64,000 bases of DNA from Rhodothermia bacterium. Its GTDB lineage: Bacteria > Bacteroidota > Rhodothermia > Balneolales > Balneolaceae. The DNA is taken from the NCBI GenBank assembly GCA_030427885.1, contig JAUICM010000001.1:372001-436000 (forward strand), given 5' to 3'. Positions 26,659 to 35,358 of the stretch are shown here, one piece after another; within the stretch, counting starts at the first letter, position 1, and each line of letters opens with the position of its first letter. Made by a program: the position numbers and the translations under genes. The notes under the pieces are model-generated. The model had not been told where the DNA came from. It saw nothing but the letters and a program-made list of their open reading frames with translations, and did not search any database.

Positions 26659-28199
26659 AAATGATTCCTGTTTTTCCAGTCCAGCAGTGAAGTTTTAAGC
26701 AAACTGAATGAGTCCGAATGCATTATTTCTATTTCCTCTTTATCCGGAAGGCGTTGTTCACCAAAAGTAAAAGTCTCGTTGGACTCAAGTTTTTTTAACC
26801 GGACACCTGATTGAGTAAAATATCCTGACTTATGATCATAAGAAACAAACAAAGGAATAGAATAGTGAAAGCAATTTGTTTTCAGTTCCTGCTTCTCCGA
26901 ATCGTAGAATGCTTCAAAATGCGCCCCGTTTCTACGCTTCCAGAATGAAGTGAAATCGTTGAAGGTCATTTTAGTTAGACCTTTTTCATTTACAGTTTTA
27001 AAGATCTCTTCAAGAACTTCTAAGCCAGGTTGTAATGGGTGATGGTAAAATATAACGGGTTCATTTCTGGCAAATTTATTCTGCATAACCCTATTGAAAT
27101 AATTAAACATCTCAGATTCAGGCACTCTTTTTCTACTCAAACTACCTGTACATATGGGGTGAATAGGAATTTGCAAAGGTAAAGGTTCATCTTCTTCATT
27201 TACAGGAACGATCGGTAGACCATCGTGACAGAATGTAAACTCCGAAGTATATCGAAATGCAAATTTCTTGAGTACATCAGATAAAGTGTTATTCCAGATC
27301 CCATATGGGGCACAAAAACCTGGTGGGTTTAAATTTTCAAACTTCAGAAGCTGAAGGCCTTTTTCAATATTATGGAATACAGTCTCATACGAAGTTGATG
27401 TGCCATGCTCATAACCATGCAGCGCGATTTCCTGATCCGAAAAAGTAGAGAAAACACTCAACCAGTTTTCATGGGCTTCTACATGGAGAAACCAGGTAGC
27501 AGGGATCTTATATTTATTGCAAAGTTGATATAGTCGTTCAACGGATTCTTTATCTCCGTAATCACTATCAATTCTGAAACAAAACACTGGCTTCTCTTCC
27601 GGTGTGTCCGATTTTTTGATGAATGGCAGATCTTGAAGGAAATGAAGCTCTTTTAGCACAGCAATTAGTATCTCAGTGAGTTCGTACTTAGAAACACGGC
27701 TTACTATCTCATCAGGATCATTTTTTCCGTTATAAAAGAATCGTTTTCGGGTGTAATGGGTATCGTGGATCAGTTCTTCGAAATCAAGTCCAACCAAACA
27801 TGAGTAACCGTCATAGATACTATCGAAATGAACAAGTCCATTTAGCAAGCCACCCTTGCTGTGAAACTCTACCGGACAATGAAGATCCAGATAGGGAATA
27901 TGACTTAAAAATGAGTTTCTGTCTTCATTTATTGCTGTATTAGTTTTTTTAGAAACTACGGAATCACGTTCATAATACAGATGACCATTCGGGAATTCAA
28001 TTACAGCACCGCCTGAACGAATATATTCCATCAAGCGTCCCTTAATTAATGGGGCAGCCTGTTCATTTGATATAATAACGGAATAGCTTTTTAGAAGATT
28101 AGATTCAGGGTCTATCTGTTCGTACCAGATACCGGTCTGGTCGAGTATAGATCTTAAACGTTGTGTCAAATGTACTATTCCAACACAAAGGCGCTTCAT
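26655..28199 (-). CDS. polysaccharide deacetylase (NodB homology) protein with N-terminal extension
   Basis: 514 aa. Residues about 210-400 hold a NodB deacetylase domain: metal Asp in FCFRIDSDYGD, the HxxxH pair in ALHGYEHGT, and the APYG and FYHHPLQ motifs that contribute the catalytic residues. The first 200 residues, beginning KRLCVGIVHLTQRL and containing AVIEFPNGHLYYE, look like a flavodoxin- or amidotransferase-like fold, and the last 100 are beta-rich. No signal peptide, so it probably acts in the cytoplasm or at the membrane face on a lipid-linked sugar. Starts one base before the flippase stop. Confidence 0.8.
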   Translation of the reverse strand: MKRLCVGIVHLTQRLRSILDQTGIWYEQIDPESNLLKSYSVIISNEQAAPLIKGRLMEYIRSGGAVIEFPNGHLYYERDSVVSKKTNTAINEDRNSFLSHIPYLDLHCPVEFHSKGGLLNGLVHFDSIYDGYSCLVGLDFEELIHDTHYTRKRFFYNGKNDPDEIVSRVSKYELTEILIAVLKELHFLQDLPFIKKSDTPEEKPVFCFRIDSDYGDKESVERLYQLCNKYKIPATWFLHVEAHENWLSVFSTFSDQEIALHGYEHGTSTSYETVFHNIEKGLQLLKFENLNPPGFCAPYGIWNNTLSDVLKKFAFRYTSEFTFCHDGLPIVPVNEEDEPLPLQIPIHPICTGSLSRKRVPESEMFNYFNRVMQNKFARNEPVIFYHHPLQPGLEVLEEIFKTVNEKGLTKMTFNDFTSFWKRRNGAHFEAFYDSEKQELKTNCFHYSIPLFVSYDHKSGYFTQSGVRLKKLESNETFTFGEQRLPDKEEIEIMHSDSFSLLKTSLLDWKNRNHL

Positions 28200-29600
28200 T
28201 TATATCACCCTATCCTTCATCCATTTTATCTGATCCCTGTTTACAACTCCAACTGCAAAGAGTAAGGGTAGTAATATAATAACTGAGAGGCTTGCTTCAA
28301 CAAACGGATTGAGATTAATGAAACTGCTTCCAATAAAGATGATTGCAGCGATAATAATGCTAACTATGAAAGGTATTGCTACCTTTATTTTTATAAATCT
28401 GGAGAACCAGGTAAATGCGAATAACATAATGATCAATTCGCTTAAAGTAACTCCTGCGGCTGCAAAAGGTGCATCACCAAAATATGCTGTAAGTGTGATT
28501 AAAATTGCAGCAATGACACCACCAGCTAGTTTTGAATGGAAGAATTCTTTGTCTTTATTGATTGCAACCAATCCGAATGAAAAAATACTATTCATAAAGG
28601 TTAGCACTATATAAAGTGAGAGTGCTGTTAAGATAGGTCCGGCAGGAGCGTATTCCTCCCCAAAAACTACACTCAGAATTTCAGTTGAGGCAATACTCAC
28701 AAACAATGATAAAGCTGTTCCCATTACTATCATTATTCTTATCACATAGTCAAGGTTCTGAATAGCGAGATCCTTTTTTGTGGTCCAAAGCGAAGAGATA
28801 TTAGGCAGATAAAGCCGGTAGAATATTTTATCAAGCAACAAAACTATGATAATAACCCTGATGGAAGCTCCATACCAACCGGCATGAAGATTTGATTGAA
28901 AAAGCCCAATGGCTATAGGAGGGTAGAGTATCATCAGCTGACCAAAGAAAGTGCCCAGCCCAATGGTAGATGCGGATTGAAAAAGGTCTTTGAATACTCC
29001 CCATCCTCTTGATGGCAAAGCAAAAGGTTTATTAAACAAGGCAAATATTCCAAGTACCAAAGTAGATGAGATAATCCCGATGGTATATAATCCAGGCACT
29101 TTTTCAATATCATCAGAAGAATGGACAAACAGTAAAACAAGAGCGAAATACACCCCACCATTTACAATCCGGGCAAGAGCTACTTTTCCAAAATGCTGAC
29201 GACCATTGTAGTACCACTCCATGAACAAGGCATAAGGAATGAGTGAAAAACTAAACCCAAGGATCAGTTTTCTTTGCAGTTCAGGCATATTTAGTGTTGG
29301 AACTATAAAATAGCAGAGTGTAAAAACAGTCAGCCCCAACCACAGCTTAACAATGAAGATCTCTTTTGCCCGAAATACCCGTTTCTCAGGTTCCTTGGCG
29401 ATCTCCCTTGTTCCGATATTCATCAAACCTAATTCTGATACCCAAACAAAATAGCCGAGCCAGGAGAGGGCCACTATAATCAATCCATAGGAATCAGCTC
29501 CAAGCATACGTGCCAGGTAAACAGAGGTAAAGAATCCCAGACCACGGCCTACAATATCACCGAATGCAATACTCGCTATTTTGTCGCGGACCTTAGCCAT
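28200..29600 (-). CDS. oligosaccharide flippase (Wzx/MATE-like)
   Basis: 466 aa with about 12-14 membrane helices and the N-terminal GRGLGFFTSVYLARMLGADSYG segment typical of polysaccharide-transport (PST/Wzx) flippases. It would move a lipid-linked glycan to the outer face of the inner membrane. Overlaps the upstream glycosyltransferase by 8 bases and abuts the deacetylase gene. Confidence 0.9.
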   Translation of the reverse strand: MAKVRDKIASIAFGDIVGRGLGFFTSVYLARMLGADSYGLIIVALSWLGYFVWVSELGLMNIGTREIAKEPEKRVFRAKEIFIVKLWLGLTVFTLCYFIVPTLNMPELQRKLILGFSFSLIPYALFMEWYYNGRQHFGKVALARIVNGGVYFALVLLFVHSSDDIEKVPGLYTIGIISSTLVLGIFALFNKPFALPSRGWGVFKDLFQSASTIGLGTFFGQLMILYPPIAIGLFQSNLHAGWYGASIRVIIIVLLLDKIFYRLYLPNISSLWTTKKDLAIQNLDYVIRIMIVMGTALSLFVSIASTEILSVVFGEEYAPAGPILTALSLYIVLTFMNSIFSFGLVAINKDKEFFHSKLAGGVIAAILITLTAYFGDAPFAAAGVTLSELIIMLFAFTWFSRFIKIKVAIPFIVSIIIAAIIFIGSSFINLNPFVEASLSVIILLPLLFAVGVVNRDQIKWMKDRVI

Positions 29601-30603
29601 TCAGATAGGACTCAAGTAGTGAATTGAGTTCTTCGGGTGAATTGAACAGTGAAATATTTTCTTCGTTGCGATATTCCAGTAACCCACCCATTGCCGGTGC
29701 AATGATCTTCTTCTGATAGGATCGGGCCATTTCTACTCCGCCGGATGTAAGAATCTCATCATAATTAAATACACAAACATCGGTTAAGCCAAAAAGGTAG
29801 GGCAGGTCTTTCTCTGGGATAAAAGTGTTTATATATACAAAACGCTCGTCTTCAATGGTCTGGTCAACTATGAAGCGATGGAGATCTTCTTGTTTCTTTT
29901 TGATATATCCCGCAATGATAAAGGTGAAGGAAGCATCTTTTTCTTTAAGCAAGTTAATGATCTCTCTCAGGCCTTTGTATTCACTCACTGCTCCGAAATT
30001 AAGTAAAACCGGTGCATCAGGATCAAAAGTGTGATATCCATATCTATCGAGAAATTTGGCCGGAGATTCATTATCAGGTAATTCCTCAGCAGGAAAGGTG
30101 GGATGTTTCAGAATAACTATCTTAGATGTATCAAGAGAGAGGAAATCAGTAACGATTGTAGCGGCAGTCTCAGAATGCACATGAATGAGGTCAGCTTTTG
30201 CTCCCATCCATTTATGTATTCGATGATGCAGTTTCAGGAAGTTTTTATCATGAGGAATGCGGTTGTGAACCGTCCAAACCAGAGTACCACCAAATAATTT
30301 ATACAGGAAAATGCAAAGCAGTTTGTACGGCATAGCTGAAAGGGAGCGAAGATCCTGAAATTCTACCCAATGATAATGAAGTACAGTTCTGCGGCTTAAT
30401 AATGCTCCCAAAACAAACCTATAGTGCCCAAAAACGCTAATGCTTTCTACAATGGGTTTCTTTGTGCTTTCGATGAGGTCTTTATATAAAAGATATAGAT
30501 AATCTGTTTTTTTGAAGCCATACCGAATAAGGGGAACAACAAATACTTTATCAAAAGGCTTATCCAGCCTCTGGTAGAGTTCTGTAAGAGTTGAAACCTC
30601 CAT
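29593..30603 (-). CDS. glycosyltransferase (GT-B type)
   Basis: 336 aa. GT-B architecture: acceptor half with VWTVHNRIPHD, donor half with LLNFGAVSEYKGLREIINLL and a terminal SGGVEMARSYQKKIIAPAMGGL. Closest to WcaI/GumH-like or beta-glucuronosyl-type GT families; exact family unclear. It lies 14 bases downstream of the PorQ-like gene and begins the sugar half of the operon. Confidence 0.83.
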   Translation of the reverse strand: MEVSTLTELYQRLDKPFDKVFVVPLIRYGFKKTDYLYLLYKDLIESTKKPIVESISVFGHYRFVLGALLSRRTVLHYHWVEFQDLRSLSAMPYKLLCIFLYKLFGGTLVWTVHNRIPHDKNFLKLHHRIHKWMGAKADLIHVHSETAATIVTDFLSLDTSKIVILKHPTFPAEELPDNESPAKFLDRYGYHTFDPDAPVLLNFGAVSEYKGLREIINLLKEKDASFTFIIAGYIKKKQEDLHRFIVDQTIEDERFVYINTFIPEKDLPYLFGLTDVCVFNYDEILTSGGVEMARSYQKKIIAPAMGGLLEYRNEENISLFNSPEELNSLLESYLNG

Positions 30604-30617
30604 AGAAAAATAAATCC

Positions 30618-31562
30618 CTACAATTGATATTGAATGCCAATTGAATGTACAGTTCCATATCCTGTATTAAAAGGGATAAGTGCGTAGTTGAAAGCAAATT
30701 TATTAGCAAGAAAGCCAGCTCCGAAAGAAATCGGACGGGTGTTGTCTCCGGTTTTATATCCAGCACTAAGTTGTACAGTCTCAGCGATTTTAAAAGCTAT
30801 GCCGAGATTGAAGAAACTATTTTCTGGGTTGTAGTCAGGACTGGAAGTTGAAGTCTCATTATCAAAAGGAACCACAAAGTCAGCTAGCACGGTTATCAGT
30901 ATGGGGAGCTCACGGTTTTTATTGTGAGTGAGCTCGATAACATCTGCAGCAATCCCGAAAGAATAGTTGGAAGGGAGTTTTGTAGGGACCGAATTCAGCT
31001 TCTCCATCTTTCCCTTATTTGAAAGCGCAGTTCCGACCCGAATGCGATTATTCAGAAATCCCGAAGCCAGTCCCACATTAAAAGCATATCCCGAAGCTCT
31101 GTATGGATAGATCTCTTCATTCAGATAATGAAAAGATGCACCTGCCGCGAAATATTTAAAGTCATGTGCATAGGCGCCTGAAATTGCCAGGTAATCAATA
31201 GAAAATTCCCCTTCAGGGTCACCTGGTTGATTGCGTTGTTCAAATCCTGTGACACCAGTAGTATAGAACGAAAAAGCTACTGCCCGGTTGTTTTTTCGGA
31301 GATTCAATCCCCCGAACAGATTGTTTGAATCCGACACCCAATTGGTGTACCCAAGGTCGATCGAAGACGCACCATCGAGTGCAAGTAAGGCTGGATTGGA
31401 ATGGATGGAGGAAGATCCGTTTGGCGAAGCCACTGAAGCCTCAGATACAGATAATTCAAATGGTGTGGGGGCTATTTCAAGAAGTTTTAGTCCTCGACCT
31501 TGTTGTGCATGCACTGTGGCAGTGATAAAAAGAAATGCTATAACTGAGATGATATTTTTCAT
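30618..31562 (-). CDS. PorV/PorQ-family outer-membrane protein (PorQ-like)
   Basis: 314 aa. Signal peptide MKNIISVIAFLFITATVHAQ, then a FadL-like beta-barrel pattern with the SSSIHSNPALLALDGAS motif seen in PorV/PorQ proteins of the type IX secretion system. PorV and PorQ collect T9SS cargo at the outer membrane. Overlaps the upstream paralogue by 4 bases. Family membership is good; a T9SS role is inferred. Confidence 0.75.
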   Translation of the reverse strand: MKNIISVIAFLFITATVHAQQGRGLKLLEIAPTPFELSVSEASVASPNGSSSIHSNPALLALDGASSIDLGYTNWVSDSNNLFGGLNLRKNNRAVAFSFYTTGVTGFEQRNQPGDPEGEFSIDYLAISGAYAHDFKYFAAGASFHYLNEEIYPYRASGYAFNVGLASGFLNNRIRVGTALSNKGKMEKLNSVPTKLPSNYSFGIAADVIELTHNKNRELPILITVLADFVVPFDNETSTSSPDYNPENSFFNLGIAFKIAETVQLSAGYKTGDNTRPISFGAGFLANKFAFNYALIPFNTGYGTVHSIGIQYQL

Positions 31563-32596
31563 ATATGTAAACGTAGTGCTAAAATATGCATACTTGCAAC
31601 GTTGTAAGGCTCAATAATAAATGCATAATCAATAGATGGAGCTAATGCATCAAAAGGCAGGTTCACAGAAAAGCCTGTACTGAATGATCCACTTCCGCTT
31701 CTTGAGGTATCTGTAATACGGTAGCCACCTCTCAATGTAAACCGTTCATGAGCATTCCAGGCACCACCAATTCTGAATATCCCTGTACTGGTATGAACTT
31801 CCTCAAAACCTTCGATCACGGTAGGAGGGCCAGATCCATCAATAAATAATTCTCTGGTTCTGCTTTCTGAGATATAAGATTGTATTTCAAACTCACTGGA
31901 AATAGTGAATTTTGGTTTTTGATAAGCAACTCCGAGTTTATATCTGATCGGGAAGTTATTGATCACATTTCTGGATTGATCCAAGCCATACAGATCTTTT
32001 GAGTCCCACCGGTAATTTGCGAACATATCCTGAATAGTAAGGCCGATATTAAATGAAGAAGTAGGTTTATAGAGTAGCCCTATATCCACTCCCACAGCAA
32101 TTGCACCAGGTAGGTCGGGATGGTAATTGGCGAAGTTGATCTTGAAGTTGATGCCGGCATTCATTTTTTCACTGACCCTCAATCCAAATGAAGTCAGAAC
32201 CTGATATTCACTGGCATCAAAAGTACCAAGAGGATATCCACTTAAAGAACGCTCATCGATATCTTTTACTCCGGTACGCATCAATCCAATATACAGGCCT
32301 GCGGTAGGTGGGAGCTGAAATTTCGCACCCAGTGTTTGAAATACCCGGTCAAATTTTAGTGATGATGCGGTCATATCAAGCTGAATGTGATCCAGTTTTT
32401 CAGCGGTAAGGGCTGGATTGTAATAGGAGTATATACCTTCAGATGTCACAGCAGTGAATGCATTTGACATGGCCATTGCCCTGGGACCATATCCCAGTCT
32501 GGTTGGGGCACCGGCATATCCTCCAGATTGTGCCTGAATCATTGCAGGCAGCATAAGGATCATGATCATCGATATAATTCTTGCTGATACTTTCAT
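31559..32596 (-). CDS. PorV/PorQ-family outer-membrane protein (PorV-like)
   Basis: 345 aa. Signal peptide ending near MLPAMIQAQ, then GYAGAPTRLGYGPRAMAMSNAF and YSYYNPAL, the N-terminal signature of the PorV/PorQ (UPF0164) barrel family, and beta strands to the C-terminus. Paralogue of the next gene. It directly abuts (one base shared) the stop of the BNR-repeat protein gene, which carries a probable T9SS tail, so the pair may handle that cargo. Confidence 0.78.
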   Translation of the reverse strand: MKVSARIISMIMILMLPAMIQAQSGGYAGAPTRLGYGPRAMAMSNAFTAVTSEGIYSYYNPALTAEKLDHIQLDMTASSLKFDRVFQTLGAKFQLPPTAGLYIGLMRTGVKDIDERSLSGYPLGTFDASEYQVLTSFGLRVSEKMNAGINFKINFANYHPDLPGAIAVGVDIGLLYKPTSSFNIGLTIQDMFANYRWDSKDLYGLDQSRNVINNFPIRYKLGVAYQKPKFTISSEFEIQSYISESRTRELFIDGSGPPTVIEGFEEVHTSTGIFRIGGAWNAHERFTLRGGYRITDTSRSGSGSFSTGFSVNLPFDALAPSIDYAFIIEPYNVASMHILALRLHI

Positions 32597-34188
32597 TAGT
32601 CTACCACCAGAATTTTACCGTTCACTGTTTTACCGGAACTCTCAACGATGTAAAAATAGGTGCCATTGGCTACTTTCCTGCTATGGTCATCATATCCGTC
32701 CCAGATCGCTTCGTAATCACCCGAAGTAAGACTTTTGCTATCCAGTTCCCGTATAAGATTCATTCCAAAATCAAATACCCTCACCTTAACATTTCCAGGG
32801 TCACTTACTTTGAATCTGATGCGGACAATGTCATGTTCATAGGGTGAAAATGGATTGGGGTATGCATATGCATCAACTGTTTTAGCCTCAGGGTCAAAAG
32901 TATTTCCCCCCGAAAGCGGAAAATTCAATCTTGTTATTTCCCAGGTGTTTCCAAGGTCATCAGTTGAGATAATACCGTCGGTAGTTCCAATCCATACACG
33001 CTCGGTTCCGGCTCCGGCTCCTTCAAATTGTACCGATTCTCTTAACACCTGGTTTGGTGTTTTGATGCGAGGTGATTTAATCCAGCTATCACCTCCATCC
33101 CTGGAAATAAACAGGCCACTTTCACCTGCCGCAAATACATAGCCATCTTTGAATGTAAGGGCATTGATCTTTTCACCAATAAGTCTTTGTTCAAAAGTCT
33201 GACCACCATCCTCTGTGAATACCAGTCCATAACTATCCTGACCTGCATACACTGAGTTTGAACTTTCAGCCAGCCAGTTTGTCATCCAGACCCTGTTGGT
33301 TGTGGTATCCTCGTCAATCTCAATGATCCAGCGGGCCAGAAGGCCGTTTGGGTCGGCACTAAAGTTTACATTTCTCCATTCAATACTGTCGATGGGAGCT
33401 GTCAATGCATTCTCGGAGATATTGATGCCGCCGGCACTTCCGAACCAAACCCTGTCTTTGGAGTCTACAAACACCGCAAAACCTTTCAGGTTATCATCTT
33501 CCACGCTGTCATACACATTCTCATCCTCAACACAGCTGCCATTTTCAACCTCAATGCAATTGATCCAGTAGTAATCATTCCGGCTTGGGGTTAGAAGGGA
33601 TTCACCGAATGGAGGAAGTACCACACGTTCCCAGGTTTGACCCAGATCGGTACTTCGGAGGAGTCCGGATGCCCAATTTGCAGAAAACAAAACCTCACCC
33701 CTGAAGGCGACAGAATAGGGAGGAGATTGCTCCGGTACAATGATTCGTTTGCGGTTATAAGTTGTTCCACCATAAACAAAAGTTGTGTCTTCATCTATGC
33801 GGTTATCCAGGAGGAAATCGCTGAAATACCAATTATCACCGCCATCGGTAGAGATATAATAGCCATATGCTGCGGGAACGGAGCCGGCCACTTCGGATAC
33901 CGAACTAAAACCAAGCCCTGCAAAAACGGTATCGTTATTCACAGCGATTGAAAATGCTCTTCCTACGCCATTATCAATGCTATCCAGACCGGAAGGGTAG
34001 ATCCAGTCGGGGCTGTTGTCAATATTTCTGTTCAAAGAGGGACTGATCCAAACCGTATCACCTGTTACTGCTACCGTAGAAACCCCATTCTGGCGGATGC
34101 TGTTAAACCGTGATTCTATGGGACCAACGACCTGGGCAGAAACTGTTCCTGTAATAAAAATGATAGTCAGAAGTACTTTTTTCATCAA
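32596..34188 (-). CDS. secreted BNR-repeat protein with T9SS-type C-terminal domain
   Basis: 530 aa. Signal peptide MMKKVLLTIIFITGTVSAQ. Five BNR/sialidase-like Asp boxes are visible (STDGGDNWYF, STDLGQTWER, TEDGGQTFEQ, SRDGGDSWIK, TDDLGNTWEI), indicating a beta-propeller. The last 90 residues (YPNPFSPYEHDIVR to VNGKILVVD) form a FlgD-Ig/T9SS type A sorting-like domain, the usual tag for export and surface attachment through PorV. Start overlaps the upstream lipoprotein stop by 4 bases. Confidence 0.85.
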   Translation of the reverse strand: MMKKVLLTIIFITGTVSAQVVGPIESRFNSIRQNGVSTVAVTGDTVWISPSLNRNIDNSPDWIYPSGLDSIDNGVGRAFSIAVNNDTVFAGLGFSSVSEVAGSVPAAYGYYISTDGGDNWYFSDFLLDNRIDEDTTFVYGGTTYNRKRIIVPEQSPPYSVAFRGEVLFSANWASGLLRSTDLGQTWERVVLPPFGESLLTPSRNDYYWINCIEVENGSCVEDENVYDSVEDDNLKGFAVFVDSKDRVWFGSAGGINISENALTAPIDSIEWRNVNFSADPNGLLARWIIEIDEDTTTNRVWMTNWLAESSNSVYAGQDSYGLVFTEDGGQTFEQRLIGEKINALTFKDGYVFAAGESGLFISRDGGDSWIKSPRIKTPNQVLRESVQFEGAGAGTERVWIGTTDGIISTDDLGNTWEITRLNFPLSGGNTFDPEAKTVDAYAYPNPFSPYEHDIVRIRFKVSDPGNVKVRVFDFGMNLIRELDSKSLTSGDYEAIWDGYDDHSRKVANGTYFYIVESSGKTVNGKILVVD

Positions 34189-34988
34189 TTACCCCGGATA
34201 TGAAATGTAGTTCTGAGAGTATCACTGTAGAGTCCACCCTTATCCAGTGCGAAAAATTCGATATCGTAATCTCTATCTATAATTCCACTATCCGGATTTC
34301 CAGGTACCCCATAAGACCAGGTGTAAATCTGATCATCTGCAGTTTCGTCTCCTAACGAAGAGCCATTATCTGACATTAAGAATGGTGACCCTTCAACTTC
34401 CCCAGAAGTTTGGTCTATAATTCTCAGAAATACTCGATCAATAGTGTTATCTCCGTCTGCATCTGTTACTGTTGCTGTAAACACAGCAAGCGTCTCGCCA
34501 GATGAAGGTCGGATAATAGTTCCCGGACTGGTAGTATCTGTAATTACTGGTCTATTATTTGATAATCCTTTTATAGAGATGGAGGTCTGGTAATAATTGC
34601 CTTGTGCTTCTTCGTCATACACATAGATTTCAACAAAATAGTCTTCGTATGATGTCGTAGTTGTCGATATCTGAAAATTACCAATATGTCCGAAATCTGT
34701 ATAAGTAAGAATATCCTCGGTTAGTATCATTTTTGTTTCCTTATTTCTAACCACAAAACGAGGTATATGCTCACCAAGATTATTGAACAGGGCAATTATA
34801 GAGAAATTAAGGGTGGTGTCCCGGAATCCGTCCGATGATTGAAATTCAACTGAGCCCGGAGATATAAGAGCTGTCTGAACCGATGGAATATCATCAGTCA
34901 GGTCTTTGGGAGAAGTAGTGGGGTCACAGCCTCCGATGAATACATATACTCCCAATACCAGGATGGGATAAAAGTGCTTACTAAACAA
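34185..34988 (-). CDS. lipoprotein with immunoglobulin-like domain
   Basis: 267 aa. Lipobox in VFIGGC (C21). An N-terminal beta domain and a C-terminal Ig/cadherin-like domain (TATVTDADGDNTIDRVFLRI; SDNGSSLGDETADD looks like a calcium-binding loop). The start is TTG 34988 with an AAGAAGG ribosome-binding site 8 bases upstream; no ATG is available in frame that keeps the signal peptide. First gene of the glycan/PorV-PorQ operon. Function unknown. Confidence 0.72.
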   Translation of the reverse strand: MFSKHFYPILVLGVYVFIGGCDPTTSPKDLTDDIPSVQTALISPGSVEFQSSDGFRDTTLNFSIIALFNNLGEHIPRFVVRNKETKMILTEDILTYTDFGHIGNFQISTTTTSYEDYFVEIYVYDEEAQGNYYQTSISIKGLSNNRPVITDTTSPGTIIRPSSGETLAVFTATVTDADGDNTIDRVFLRIIDQTSGEVEGSPFLMSDNGSSLGDETADDQIYTWSYGVPGNPDSGIIDRDYDIEFFALDKGGLYSDTLRTTFHIRGN

Positions 34989-35159
34989 AAAATACCTTCT
35001 TAAAGATGAACGGTTGTGTTAGTAACGTTGGAGTATAGGCGTGAAATTGTTTGGATTATCAACGAAATGAAAATACAAAAAATGAGCTGAATTAAACAAA
35101 CACTTAGTCATTTAAGTAAGATCCTTAGTATAAAAAATCAGCTTTTATCAAATCTGCCA

Positions 35160-35190
35160 TTGCTTTTAGAAAAGTGCCCGCCTATATTCG
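35160..35190 (+). promoter_or_regulatory. trp operon promoter (TTG-N20-TATATTCG)
   Basis: TTG at 35160-35162 and TATATTCG at 35183-35190 with 20 bases between them. The expected transcript start (about 35194) lies only a few bases before the leader-peptide ATG at 35198. The rest of 34989-35159 shows no gene and no other structure I can support. Confidence 0.5.
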
Positions 35191-35197
35191 ACCCGTT

Positions 35198-35251
35198 ATG
35201 AAAAACGCAACTCTACATACAAACAATTGGTGGTGGCCCCGGCTGACATAG
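35198..35251 (+). CDS. trpL: trp operon leader peptide
   Basis: A 17-residue open frame, MKNATLHTNNWWWPRLT, with three consecutive TGG (Trp) codons at 35228-35236 and a TAG stop, just before an attenuator hairpin and trpE. The position, size and Trp run are those of a ribosome-stalling leader peptide: low charged tRNA-Trp stalls the ribosome and favours readthrough. It has no visible ribosome-binding site and would start within about 5 bases of the predicted transcript start, so it may be translated as a leaderless message. Confidence 0.9.
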   Translation: MKNATLHTNNWWWPRLT

Positions 35252-35336
35252 CAGTGGGTTTTTTGCGTTCATATATGACATAATACACGACTTTTACACA
35301 TACCCACTGTTCCTACGGAAGAGTGGGTTTTTTTTT
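35237..35336 (+). promoter_or_regulatory. trp attenuator (antiterminator/terminator switch)
   Basis: Segment 2, CAGTGGGT (35252-35259), pairs with segment 3, ACCCACTG (35302-35309), as antiterminator. Segment 3 instead pairs with segment 4, AGTGGGT (35322-35328), as terminator. A weaker segment 1 (CCC 35237-35239 and CTG 35243-35245) could pair with segment 2 (GGG and CAG). A ribosome stalled on the Trp codons would cover segment 1 and let 2:3 form; one reaching the TAG covers 1 and 2 and lets 3:4 form. Confidence 0.85.
35302..35336 (+). terminator. trp attenuator terminator hairpin
   Basis: ACCCACT pairs with AGTGGGT, with an inner TTCC/GGAA stem and TAC loop, followed by nine T (35328-35336). 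It lies 22 bases before trpE. Confidence 0.92.
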
Positions 35337-35358
35337 GAAATGAATTTCAACAAACCTG

